From positions 1 to 38,132 of the forward strand of contig CAIJNI010000037.1 of NCBI GenBank assembly GCA_903821995.1: a stretch of 38,132 nucleotides of DNA, in the 5' to 3' direction. The translations under genes and the position numbers were made by a program. Positions 26,120-35,739 of the stretch are shown here, piece by piece (within the stretch, counting starts at the first letter, position 1; every line of letters begins with the position of its first letter). The notes beneath the pieces were generated by a model. The model did no database searches and had not been told where the DNA came from. It saw only the letters and a program-made list of their open reading frames with translations. The stretch comes from an uncultured beta proteobacterium. GTDB lineage: Bacteria > Pseudomonadota > Gammaproteobacteria > Burkholderiales > Burkholderiaceae.

Positions 26120-28174
26120 ATGAATCAAATCAAAAAAACCCTCCATCAACAGGGGTGTCGTTTTACGTTTTTAATTTTCTTTGGTACTATTTTCCCGCAA
26201 TTTGAAGTTCTAGCCCAGAGCGTAGCTCCTTCTAATATTGAAACTCTAGTTGTTTCAGGGTCAAGATTTGAAGAAAATATCGACCGAATTCCAGCAAATC
26301 TTCAGGTCATCTCCAAAGAGCAGATTCAACAATCCAGCTCGACAAATTTAGCTGACGTATTGCAGCAATTAGGCAATGTACCCATGGGAAATCAAAGTGG
26401 CAGCCTTTTAGGAATTGGTGCAACTCCGGATTTGGGAGGGTACGGTGCTACTGCAACGAGTAATACCTTGATTTTACTCAATGGTATTCGTTTAAATCCA
26501 ATTGATTCAAGCTCAGCTTCATTAAATAGTATTCCTATTTCCTCCATTGAGCGCATAGAGATCCTCAATGGAGGCGCAAGTGTTCAATTTGGAAACAATG
26601 CAACGGGTGGAGTAATTAACATCATTACGAAAGAGGGGGGGGATCAACCAAGTCAAGTATCTTTATCTTATGGTAGTTACGGGACCTTAATCACGGATGC
26701 CTCAATCATTAAAAAAGAAGGTGATAGAAGTTTAGTTATATCGGCAAACTCTTCCAAAACAAATGGTTGGAGAGATAACTCAGATGCTTTATCGACATCA
26801 TTTAATGGAAGATTAACGCAAGGTTTAGGTGGGACAGATAAAGTATTTTTAGAAGCAAATGCATATCATATGCAAACTAATTATCCTTATTTTATATCTG
26901 GGTTTGAGGTGGGGCAAGGAAGTCCCTATATGGCCAATCCCATTAAGAAGGGAAATGGAATAGTTCAAGATGGAAGCCTTGCTAGAACTGGCATTTCTAA
27001 AGAGTTAGGCAATAATTTTTTATTTGAAATGGAAGCTGCATATGGGAGTTCTTCAGCTTTAAGTAACGATAATGAATCTTTTGGTTTGACAATATTTCAG
27101 TATGAAAAATCGCAATTAGATCTTACTCCAAGAATAAAAGCTAATTGGGGAAGATGGGGATCATCTATTTTAGGATTTGATCGCAACATTTCAGATGGTA
27201 GTAGAAATATTCAATCGAGTACCCCGTCGCAAAATCACGTTAATCTCAAGAATGATTCTATATATTTTATGGAACGGCTACCCATTAATGATCAATTTGA
27301 AATGATGGGTGGATTTAGACGTCAAAAACAAGACATCTCTTGGACCACAGCAAATTCTTATGACTCTAGTTACACCCCTATTTCGAATGGAAATTACCTG
27401 ACGAGCTTTTTTGCAAATGCATACGATATTGGTATAAATTATCGTTACTTGCCTGGCCAAAGACTATATACCAAATATGACCAATCTTATCGCTTTGCTA
27501 ACACTGATGAGTATTTTGGCTATAACCCAATCACCGGTAATAATTTTACAAACGGCGCTATTCTCAGACCTCAAATCAATAAGACAATTGAAATTGGAGG
27601 TGATTTTACTTATGAAGACACTAAAGTAAATGCCAGTATTTTTCAAACCAACTCCCATGATGAGATTCGATTATTTAATGATCCAAATACGTACAGTCAA
27701 ACCAATATAAATGATGACGATATTCGTCGAACTGGAGTTAACTTCAATGTGATATCAAAAATATCTAATCGCTTAAGAATCGGTACAGGTTTTAGATACC
27801 AAAGAGCAGTTTATACATCTGGAGCTAATATCGGAAATCTCGTATCTTTGGTCCCACAATATTTATTTAATTTAAATGCTCGTTATCAGGCAACAAGTCA
27901 AATAGCTCTTGGTGGAGTATTAAATTACGTTTCTGCCCAATACTATGATGGCGATTTACAAAATACTTACAACCAGATGCCCTCCTATGTTTTTGGCGAT
28001 GTTTATGCTGAATATAGACTCAAAGTATGGGAGGCGAGATTTACTATAAAAAATGTGAGCAATGCAAATTATGCTGTCTATGGCAATAATATTGCAGCTT
28101 TAGGAGGAAATGCTTATCAGTATTTACCTGCTCCACCAAGATTTTTTTGGGCAACTCTAAAATACAATTTTTGA
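26120..28174 (+). CDS. btuB: TonB-dependent outer membrane receptor, likely for cobalamin
   Basis: The 684-aa product has a signal peptide (about 1-33, ending EVLAQS), a TonB box-like ETLVVSGS, a plug domain (RIPANLQVISKEQIQQSSSTNLADVLQQLG to GGVINIITKEGG, about 55-175), and a long beta-barrel that ends in phenylalanine (LKYNF), as outer membrane barrels do. The upstream cobalamin riboswitch makes vitamin B12 or a corrinoid the expected substrate. It is longer than E. coli BtuB and matches it only in the plug, so the name rests mainly on regulation. ATG 26120 has only a weak GAAAG before it. Confidence 0.85.
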   Translation: MNQIKKTLHQQGCRFTFLIFFGTIFPQFEVLAQSVAPSNIETLVVSGSRFEENIDRIPANLQVISKEQIQQSSSTNLADVLQQLGNVPMGNQSGSLLGIGATPDLGGYGATATSNTLILLNGIRLNPIDSSSASLNSIPISSIERIEILNGGASVQFGNNATGGVINIITKEGGDQPSQVSLSYGSYGTLITDASIIKKEGDRSLVISANSSKTNGWRDNSDALSTSFNGRLTQGLGGTDKVFLEANAYHMQTNYPYFISGFEVGQGSPYMANPIKKGNGIVQDGSLARTGISKELGNNFLFEMEAAYGSSSALSNDNESFGLTIFQYEKSQLDLTPRIKANWGRWGSSILGFDRNISDGSRNIQSSTPSQNHVNLKNDSIYFMERLPINDQFEMMGGFRRQKQDISWTTANSYDSSYTPISNGNYLTSFFANAYDIGINYRYLPGQRLYTKYDQSYRFANTDEYFGYNPITGNNFTNGAILRPQINKTIEIGGDFTYEDTKVNASIFQTNSHDEIRLFNDPNTYSQTNINDDDIRRTGVNFNVISKISNRLRIGTGFRYQRAVYTSGANIGNLVSLVPQYLFNLNARYQATSQIALGGVLNYVSAQYYDGDLQNTYNQMPSYVFGDVYAEYRLKVWEARFTIKNVSNANYAVYGNNIAALGGNAYQYLPAPPRFFWATLKYNF

Positions 28175-28190
28175 CGTATAAAAATCGAAA

Positions 28191-28218
28191 GTAAAAACCG
28201 CTAAACGGCGGTTTTTAC
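28191..28218. terminator. Bidirectional terminator between convergent genes
   Basis: GTAAAAACCG (28191-28200) and CGGTTTTTAC (28209-28218) form a perfect 10-bp stem with an 8-base loop. The stem has T-rich and A-rich outer flanks, so a T-run is met from either side. It lies between the receptor stop and the end of the convergent secreted-protein gene and would serve both. Confidence 0.8.
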
Positions 28219-28232
28219 CTAAGCCCCTTAAA

Positions 28233-28604
28233 CTAGTAGTAAGGGCGATAACCATACTGTTGAGGAATGATGCGTTCTTGGCGATAGATAGGCTGTTGAT
28301 AGTATGGACGGTAGTCGTCGTCATAAGGTCGGTCATAACGCATGCCTGGGGCAGAGCTAAATACTATCGTACCAGCCGTACCAAGAGCAGCTCCAGCTAT
28401 AACAAATGGTGCTCGTACAACGTTTTCTACGAAGCGTCCCCCACGAAACTCTCTGCGTTCCCATCCACCGCGATGTTCGCTATGTTCCGATCCGCCGCGA
28501 CGATCCCAACCACGACGTCCCCCATCATCACGATCCCATGCAAAACTAGAGGTACTGGCTGCCAAGGTGGCGATTGTTAAAAGACTAATTATGATTTTTT
28601 TCAT
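28233..28604 (-). CDS. Small secreted Arg/Gly/Tyr-rich protein
   Basis: The 123-aa protein has a clear signal peptide, MKKIIISLLTIATLAASTSSFA, cut before WDRDDGG. The next 40 residues are rich in Arg, Gly, Asp and Trp. A hydrophobic segment, FVIAGAALGTAGTIVFSSA (about 68-86), follows; it could span a membrane or be a glycine-zipper type helix. The C-terminal 35 residues are rich in Tyr, Pro, Asp, Arg and Gln. No known domain. The signal peptide closely matches that of the gene at 28767-29153, so the two are probably related. ATG 28604 follows the strong ribosome binding site AGGAGGG. Confidence 0.75.
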   Translation of the reverse strand: MKKIIISLLTIATLAASTSSFAWDRDDGGRRGWDRRGGSEHSEHRGGWERREFRGGRFVENVVRAPFVIAGAALGTAGTIVFSSAPGMRYDRPYDDDYRPYYQQPIYRQERIIPQQYGYRPYY

Positions 28605-28720
28605 CTTACCCTCCTATGTGTTTAATGGAACTACTTGCTTATATAACGCTTAGGGTGGGAGCTATGGTTGACAGTTAAAAAAGAATATTAAATGAATAGG
28701 TCAAATCAGTTTTATCCAAT

Positions 28721-28746
28721 AAAAAAACCGAGAAAAATCTCGGTTT
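28721..28746 (-). terminator. Rho-independent terminator
   Basis: On the minus strand, AAACCGAGA, a 4-base loop and TCTCGGTTT make a 9-bp stem followed by a T-run (A-run at 28721-28727 on the plus strand). It terminates transcription of the secreted protein gene at 28767-29153, 20 bases past its stop codon. Confidence 0.88.
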
Positions 28747-28766
28747 GTGGGACATCCAGTTAATAC

Positions 28767-29153
28767 TTAGTTTAAGACCTGCCAACCGGATGGACAGAGT
28801 TGAGCCTGAGGGTAATATTGATTACTTTGTTTGCAATAGTAATGGGTTTGAGGGGCGTCCACAGGACCACCTTGAATTTGAACATCACCTTGTGGGGGTG
28901 GTGGCGGGGCATAAGATTGAAGAGGCGTCGGTTGCTGCTGGATGATCACAGGTTGAGGTTGGATATAAACAGGGGGTAGCGCATAGGCACCATACGCTGC
29001 GGCACCAATCACACCGCCGACGACAAGTGGCGCTACCCAACCACTACTACGATAACCATAGTAAGGGTGATATCCCCATCTCCCCCAAGCAAAGCTTGAG
29101 ATTGAGGCAGTTAATGTAGCGATAGTCAAAACGCCGATAATGAATTTTTTCAT
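28767..29153 (-). CDS. Small secreted protein with YYC...YYP...CPSGW tail
   Basis: The 128-aa protein has a signal peptide, MKKFIIGVLTIATLTASISSFA, that differs from its neighbour's at only a few positions. After it come WGRWGYHPYYGYRS, a hydrophobic glycine-rich segment APLVVGGVIGAAAYGAYAL (about 40-58), and a Pro/Gln-rich linker. The end, HYYCKQSNQYYPQAQLCPSGW, matches that of the protein at 3683-4168. Two cysteines in this tail may form a disulfide. An ATG four codons upstream (29165) is in frame, but GGAG (29163-29160) is placed to serve ATG 29153. Function unknown. Confidence 0.77.
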   Translation of the reverse strand: MKKFIIGVLTIATLTASISSFAWGRWGYHPYYGYRSSGWVAPLVVGGVIGAAAYGAYALPPVYIQPQPVIIQQQPTPLQSYAPPPPPQGDVQIQGGPVDAPQTHYYCKQSNQYYPQAQLCPSGWQVLN

Positions 29154-29255
29154 AGGATTCTCCATTCAGTCTTATCTATTTAACGCTTCTTTTAATAAAA
29201 AGTTAACTAATTTTTGGTGTTTATGTTGATTTTGTATCGAAAAACTCTAAAAAGC

Positions 29256-30929
<1,674 letters not shown>

Positions 30930-30937
<8 letters not shown>

Positions 30938-31118
30938 TAGAGTAAACGTATGATTTTTGTGGGATTTTCGCTAATTTTTCGGTTTTTTGTTCGTTGACTG
31001 TGGTTGGGCTCTTGTCCCATAGTAATGCGCGACCTTCCATTTGGCCCCGTTCAATCTCGGGGTTTTTCTTTTTAAGTTCCGTTAAGAATTCAGTAATCTT
31101 TGATATGTATGCGGCCAT
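30930..31118 (-). CDS. DUF3460 family small protein
   Basis: The 62-aa protein reads YISKITEFLTELKKKNPEIERGQMEGRALLWDK, the pattern of DUF3460, a short protein encoded next to scpA in many betaproteobacteria. It is charged, soluble and has no known role. It starts at ATG 31118 after AGGAA (plus-strand positions about 31127-31131), overlaps scpA by 8 bases and probably shares its transcript. Confidence 0.88.
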
Positions 31119-31198
31119 AGAAATAATTCCTTAGTTTTTTGGATTATAAAGAAATACTTTTATCAACTCGATTTTTTCATTTAGGGCTCAAAAAACTC

Positions 31199-32896
31199 TT
31201 AGGCAGGTGTTTGATTTGCTTCTAATAGTTTTTCAATCAGTTGCGTATCGATTCTTGACATCAAATGTTGGTAAGGGTTAATAGCGTTGTCGACAGTCAG
31301 AGGCGCGTGGATACTCTGCCAGTTTAATTCTGGGATATTTAAAAATTTCTCGACCTCAGTTGCAAGTTTTGGAAGCACAGGTTTAAGGTAAATAGTGAGT
31401 AATCTAAAAGCTTCTAGAGTCACCGTGCATACTTCCTGAAGCTTGGTATGCGTGAGGCTTGGGGACTCGGGGGGTAATTGCTTAGCGAGCTCCCAGGGTT
31501 TGTTTGCATCCACAAAAATATTGACTAAGTCAGCAAGTTCCATAGTTAAACGCATAGACTTTGCAAATTCTCGCTCTTCAAATAGGGTTGCCATTTCACT
31601 GCTAGCATTGCGGATTTGCTCTAAAAGTGGGTGTGCTAACGCTTGGGGAGCAATGATGCCATTAAAGCGCTTGACTAAAAAGCCGGCGCTTCGGCTAGCA
31701 ATATTAATATACTTGCCTAATAGGTCGCTATTCACGCGAGCAACAAAATCTTGAAGATTAAGATCAAGATCTTCTAGAGAGGAGTTCAGCTTAGCCGCAA
31801 AGTAGTACCTTAACCACTCTGGGTTAAGTCCCGAGGTAATAACACTATGGGCATTGATAAAAGTGCCACGCGATTTACTCATTTTTTCACCATCGACTGT
31901 CAAAAAGCCATGGGCAAAAACATTTGTTGGTGTTCTATAGCCTGAAAAATGAAGGGTTGCAGGCCAAAAGAGAGTGTGAAAATATAAAATATCTTTTCCG
32001 ATGAAATGGTACTGTTCGGTTGAACTGCTGGGGTTTGTCCAGTAGTCAAAATCTAGGCCAGTTTTTTTACAATACTGCATAAAACTGCCGTAATACCCAA
32101 TGGGAGCATCCAGCCACACATAAAAGTATTTACCAGGGGCGTCAGGGATTTCAAAACCGAAATAAGGAGCATCCCGAGAAATATCCCAATCCCCAAGCTC
32201 ACTTTTACCTTCAGTTCCAACCCATTCCTTCATTTTATTTCTAGCTTCAGGTTGAAGAGGGGTTTTAACTTGCGTCCAATCTCGCAGAAAGGCTTCGCAG
32301 CGTGGGTCTGAGAGTTTAAAGAAATAGTGTTCGGACACTTTTTTAATCGGTGCGGCTCCACTGACAACCGAATAAGGATTTTTTAAGTCGATTGGGCTAT
32401 AGGTGGCGCCGCATTTTTCACATGAGTCACCGTATTGATCTTTCGAACTACACTTTGGGCACTCCCCCTTAATAAATCGGTCGGGTAGAAACATTTCTTT
32501 AACAGGATCATAGGCTTGCTCGATTGACTTCTTTTCAATTAGGCCTGCGTCGCGTAACTTAATATAAATACTTTCAGACAGTAATTTATTTTCTTCAGTA
32601 TCAGTTGAGCCATAATGGTCAAAAGAGACCAAAAAATCATCAAAATCACGTTTATGTTCGATACCCACACGGTGAATTAGTTCTTGAGGGGTAATATTTT
32701 CTTGTTCGGCACGAAGCATGATTGGGGTGCCGTGAGTATCATCAGCGCCAATAAAGTAGACTTCGTGGCCTTGCATGCGCTGAAATCTGACCCAGATGTC
32801 GGTTTGAATGTACTCCACCAAATGCCCGATGTGAATTTGGCCATTAGCATAGGGTAGTGCAGAAGTTACTAAAATTTGTCTTTTAAGGTTCATCAT
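31199..32896 (-). CDS. metG: Methionyl-tRNA synthetase, short form without the C-terminal tRNA-binding domain
   Basis: The 565-aa product charges tRNA-Met with methionine. The class I signatures are HIGH (in [11 protein letters not shown], near residue 22) and KMSKS. The zinc knuckle has two CxxC pairs (CPKC and CEKC) about 10 residues apart, as in the E. coli type. The anticodon-binding helical domain covers about 390-540. The protein ends at [13 protein letters not shown], where longer enzymes (E. coli, 677 aa) continue into an EMAP-II/OB-fold dimerisation and tRNA-binding domain. The 80 bases after the stop encode nothing resembling that domain, so this is not a recent frameshift. Two adjacent ATGs at the start; either is possible. 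Confidence 0.95.
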   Translation of the reverse strand: MMNLKRQILVTSALPYANGQIHIGHLVEYIQTDIWVRFQRMQGHEVYFIGADDTHGTPIMLRAEQENITPQELIHRVGIEHKRDFDDFLVSFDHYGSTDTEENKLLSESIYIKLRDAGLIEKKSIEQAYDPVKEMFLPDRFIKGECPKCSSKDQYGDSCEKCGATYSPIDLKNPYSVVSGAAPIKKVSEHYFFKLSDPRCEAFLRDWTQVKTPLQPEARNKMKEWVGTEGKSELGDWDISRDAPYFGFEIPDAPGKYFYVWLDAPIGYYGSFMQYCKKTGLDFDYWTNPSSSTEQYHFIGKDILYFHTLFWPATLHFSGYRTPTNVFAHGFLTVDGEKMSKSRGTFINAHSVITSGLNPEWLRYYFAAKLNSSLEDLDLNLQDFVARVNSDLLGKYINIASRSAGFLVKRFNGIIAPQALAHPLLEQIRNASSEMATLFEEREFAKSMRLTMELADLVNIFVDANKPWELAKQLPPESPSLTHTKLQEVCTVTLEAFRLLTIYLKPVLPKLATEVEKFLNIPELNWQSIHAPLTVDNAINPYQHLMSRIDTQLIEKLLEANQTPA

Positions 32897-32964
32897 ACGT
32901 AGATTTTAGTATCCCATTAAAGTAATGGGTGAATTACTTAATATTATTAACGCAGGAGAATACC

Positions 32965-34053
32965 TTGGATCTCACATTAGAGCAAGTCACGAAAGCATTG
33001 AGCGCCGTTGTAGACCCAAACACGCAGGTTGATTTGGTTGCTGCAAAAGTCATCAAAAATCTGAAAATACATGAGGGTGAGGTCGTATTTGATGTTGTCT
33101 TGGCTTATCCGTCAAAGAGTCAATTTGAGCTTATACAAAAGGCTTGCATAGCCGCAGTGAGTAAATTGGATGGTGTTAAAAGCGTTACAGTCAATATGAG
33201 TATGCAAATCGCATCTCATGCTGTGCAACGCGGGGTTAAATTATTACCCCAAGTGAAAAATATTATTGCAATAGCGAGTGGTAAAGGAGGAGTTGGAAAA
33301 TCAACGACGGCAGTTAATCTCGCTTTAGCTTTGGCCGCTGAAGGTGCTAGCGTGGGTATGTTAGATGCTGACATCTACGGACCTAGTTTGCCAATGATGC
33401 TTGGGATCTCTGGGCGTCCAGAATCTTTATCTGAAAACTCTATTGAACCGATGCATGGCCATGGCTTGCAGGCCAGCTCAATTGGTTTTTTGATTGAAGC
33501 AGATAATCCAATGGTATGGCGGGGACCGATGGTCACTTCAGCATTAGAGCAACTCCTTCGTCAGACGAATTGGCAGGGCTTAGATTATTTAATTGTGGAC
33601 ATGCCACCTGGTACCGGTGATATTCAACTAACCTTATCGCAAAAAGTTCCGGTGACGGGTGCTGTGATCGTCACCACACCACAAGATATTGCTTTGCTTG
33701 ATGCTCGAAAAGGCTTAAAGATGTTTGAAAAGGTAGGTATTCCGATTTTAGGAATTGTTGAAAACATGAGTACTTATGTTTGTCCAAAATGTAATAATAT
33801 CGAAAACATTTTTGGCTCTGGTGGGGGAGAAAAAATGTGTAAAGAATATAGCGTTGAATTTTTAGGAAGCCTACCCTTAAACTTATCCATTCGTGAACAA
33901 GCGGATTCTGGATGCCCAACCGTAGTGGCTGAGCCCAATAGCATTATCAGCGAGCATTACAAGGCAATAGCGCGTAAGGTGGCGATCCAGATTGCAAGTA
34001 TGTCTAAGGATATGTCGAGTAAGTTTCCAAATATTGTTATACAAAATACATAA
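32965..34053 (+). CDS. apbC: Iron-sulfur cluster carrier protein ApbC (Mrp/NBP35 family)
   Basis: The 362-aa ATPase carries and delivers iron-sulfur clusters in the cytoplasm. An N-terminal MIP18 (DUF59) domain (about 1-85; DLTLEQVTKALSAVVDPNT) is followed by the ParA-type P-loop domain with GKGGVGKSTT (about 105-114), MLDADIYGPSLP and DMPPGTGD. CPKC (Cys273, Cys276) is the cluster-binding pair. A GTG at 32929 is in frame, but TTG 32965 follows AGGAG (32954-32958) at the right distance and gives the standard family N-terminus. It is divergent from metG across a short gap. Confidence 0.94.
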   Translation: MDLTLEQVTKALSAVVDPNTQVDLVAAKVIKNLKIHEGEVVFDVVLAYPSKSQFELIQKACIAAVSKLDGVKSVTVNMSMQIASHAVQRGVKLLPQVKNIIAIASGKGGVGKSTTAVNLALALAAEGASVGMLDADIYGPSLPMMLGISGRPESLSENSIEPMHGHGLQASSIGFLIEADNPMVWRGPMVTSALEQLLRQTNWQGLDYLIVDMPPGTGDIQLTLSQKVPVTGAVIVTTPQDIALLDARKGLKMFEKVGIPILGIVENMSTYVCPKCNNIENIFGSGGGEKMCKEYSVEFLGSLPLNLSIREQADSGCPTVVAEPNSIISEHYKAIARKVAIQIASMSKDMSSKFPNIVIQNT

Positions 34054-34089
34054 TGAGTTCCTCAACTTGACACTTCAGGGGAAGATGAT

Positions 34090-34929
34090 ATGAATCCTTA
34101 TCGTCCGCAATTAAGTCATGCTGCGTCTGCGGTGACTCACCCGCTTGATGTGATAGATGAGTGCGGCAGGACTCAATCTATTGAGATACCGGGTGAGAGA
34201 CCTTTGACGATTTATCTTGATAAAAAAGAGTTAGTCACCCTAATGACGATTGGCGGCGCTCCTGAGGCTCTAGTTCTGGGGTACTTAAGAAACCAGCGTT
34301 TAGTTAATGATTTAGAGGAGATTGACAGTATTCAGGTTGATTGGGAAACCGAATCGGCGGCTGTTAAAACTAAACATAAAAATATTGATATTGAAGAGTT
34401 GACCAGCAAAAGAACAGTGACTACGGGTTGTGGTCAGGGAACCGTCTTTGGTGATTTTATGACTCAGATTGATAATATTAACCTGCCATCAGAGGTCAAA
34501 GTAACTCAGAGTGCGCTTAATCAAATTGTAGAAATCATTCGCACGCATCCTTCAATTTATAAGCGTGCGGGTTCAGTGCATGCATGCGCTGTTTTTAGAA
34601 ATAAGCACGATCATGTGGAATTGGTTTATTTCATTGAAGATGTTGGTCGGCATAATGCAGTAGATGCAATATCGGGGATGATGTGGTTAGAAGGTATGTC
34701 CGGTGGGGAATTGATTTTTTATACCACGGGAAGACTCACTTCAGAGATGGTGATTAAGGGTGGCCAAATGGGTATTCCATTTCTTATGACGCGATCAGGA
34801 GCTACTCAAATGGCTTTAGAGCTTTCTCAGAAGATTAATCTAACGATTTTGACAAGATGCTCAGGTAAACATTTCTTAGTGTATCAAGGGGCGCAGAGAA
34901 TCATATTTCAACCTACTGCAGTGGTATAG
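34090..34929 (+). CDS. fdhD: Formate dehydrogenase accessory sulfurtransferase FdhD
   Basis: The 279-aa product passes sulfur from a cysteine desulfurase to the molybdenum cofactor of formate dehydrogenase. Family landmarks are [12 protein letters not shown] (about 57-68), TTGCGQG (with the active cysteine near residue 117), SVHACAVF and [16 protein letters not shown]. The E. coli protein has CxxC here; this one has CGQG, leaving only the first cysteine of the pair. No formate dehydrogenase gene lies in the window. It starts at ATG 34090 after GGGGAAGATGAT, 36 bases from apbC. Confidence 0.93.
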   Translation: MNPYRPQLSHAASAVTHPLDVIDECGRTQSIEIPGERPLTIYLDKKELVTLMTIGGAPEALVLGYLRNQRLVNDLEEIDSIQVDWETESAAVKTKHKNIDIEELTSKRTVTTGCGQGTVFGDFMTQIDNINLPSEVKVTQSALNQIVEIIRTHPSIYKRAGSVHACAVFRNKHDHVELVYFIEDVGRHNAVDAISGMMWLEGMSGGELIFYTTGRLTSEMVIKGGQMGIPFLMTRSGATQMALELSQKINLTILTRCSGKHFLVYQGAQRIIFQPTAVV

Positions 34930-34967
34930 TATGTCTCTCATACGAACTACTACTTCAAGGAAATACC

Positions 34968-34984
34968 TCAGACTTTAAGTCTGA
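34968..34984. repeat. Short palindrome ahead of dcd
   Basis: TCAGAC (34968-34973) and GTCTGA (34979-34984) are perfect 6-bp arms around TTTAA; the pairing can extend to 8 bp with a one-base centre. It ends 13 bases before the dcd ATG, where a ribosome binding site would be expected, and no clear Shine-Dalgarno sequence is present. A role in dcd control or in ending fdhD transcription is possible but unproven. Confidence 0.4.
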
Positions 34985-34997
34985 TTACAATATATTT

Positions 34998-35567
34998 ATG
35001 ACTATCAAATCTGATCGCTGGATCCGTCGTATGGCTCAAGAACAAGGCATGATTGAACCCTTTGAGCCAGGGCAAGTTCGATTGAACTCAACGGGTGGAA
35101 AAATTGTAAGTTATGGCACTTCAAGCTATGGCTATGACATTCGTTGTGCCCCGGAGTTTAAAATTTTTACTAATATTAATAGTACGATTGTTGACCCTAA
35201 GAACTTTGACGAAAAGTCCTTTGTAGATTTCGAAGGGGATGTTTGTATTATTCCTCCGAATTCCTTTGCTTTAGCTAGGACAATTGAATATTTCCGTATA
35301 CCGCGTAATGTCTTAACTATTTGCGTTGGCAAAAGCACTTATGCCAGATGCGGGATTATCGTCAACGTGACCCCATTTGAGCCTGAGTGGGAAGGGTATG
35401 TGACCCTTGAATTTTCTAATACAACGCCATTGCCTGCCAAAATTTACGCAGGGGAAGGTTGTGCGCAGGTCCTCTTTTTTGAGAGTGACGAGGTATGTGA
35501 GACCTCTTATAAAGACCGTGGCGGGAAGTATCAAGGTCAGGTTGGCGTTACTTTGCCAAAAACTTGA
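34998..35567 (+). CDS. dcd: dCTP deaminase
   Basis: The 189-aa product deaminates dCTP to dUTP, the main source of dTMP precursors in many bacteria. It begins with [13 protein letters not shown]. Family signatures are [15 protein letters not shown] (about 36-50), [31 protein letters not shown] and [17 protein letters not shown], the last containing the catalytic Glu. Length matches the 188-193 residues usual for the homotrimeric enzyme. There is no clear Shine-Dalgarno sequence before the ATG. Confidence 0.96.
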   Translation: MTIKSDRWIRRMAQEQGMIEPFEPGQVRLNSTGGKIVSYGTSSYGYDIRCAPEFKIFTNINSTIVDPKNFDEKSFVDFEGDVCIIPPNSFALARTIEYFRIPRNVLTICVGKSTYARCGIIVNVTPFEPEWEGYVTLEFSNTTPLPAKIYAGEGCAQVLFFESDEVCETSYKDRGGKYQGQVGVTLPKT

Positions 35568-35659
35568 TACGCCAATAGACACACCAGGGCCAAAGCTTAG
35601 GTCTAAAATAGCTCCTTTAAGTCATATTGACCATTTAATGTAATGTCTGTTGCTAAAAA

Positions 35660-35695
35660 CAACTGCTCAATTTGCAATTGTAAATTGAGCAGTTG
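35660..35695. repeat. 14-bp perfect inverted repeat between dcd and the decarboxylase gene
   Basis: CAACTGCTCAATTT (35660-35673) and AAATTGAGCAGTTG (35682-35695) are perfect complements separated by the 8-base loop GCAATTGT. The stem is only moderately GC-rich, and it is not followed by a T-run on either strand, so it is not a standard intrinsic terminator. It lies 45 bases before the decarboxylase ATG, so it may be an operator or an mRNA structure that controls that gene, or a Rho-associated end of dcd. Confidence 0.6.
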
Positions 35696-35739
35696 ATAAT
35701 GACTCACCATATGATTCTTCGGCAATTAAAGGAGTAGTG

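Noticed and set aside
28342..28653. Open frame on the plus strand over the Arg/Gly-rich secreted protein
   Set aside because: It is the antisense shadow of a gene with a clear signal peptide and a strong AGGAGGG site; its Arg/Pro/Ser-rich composition follows from the complementary codons.
31130..31199. Frameshifted remainder of the metG C-terminal domain
   Set aside because: All frames downstream of the metG stop were read; none shows OB-fold or EMAP-II-like sequence, and the gap holds only the DUF3460 gene's upstream region.
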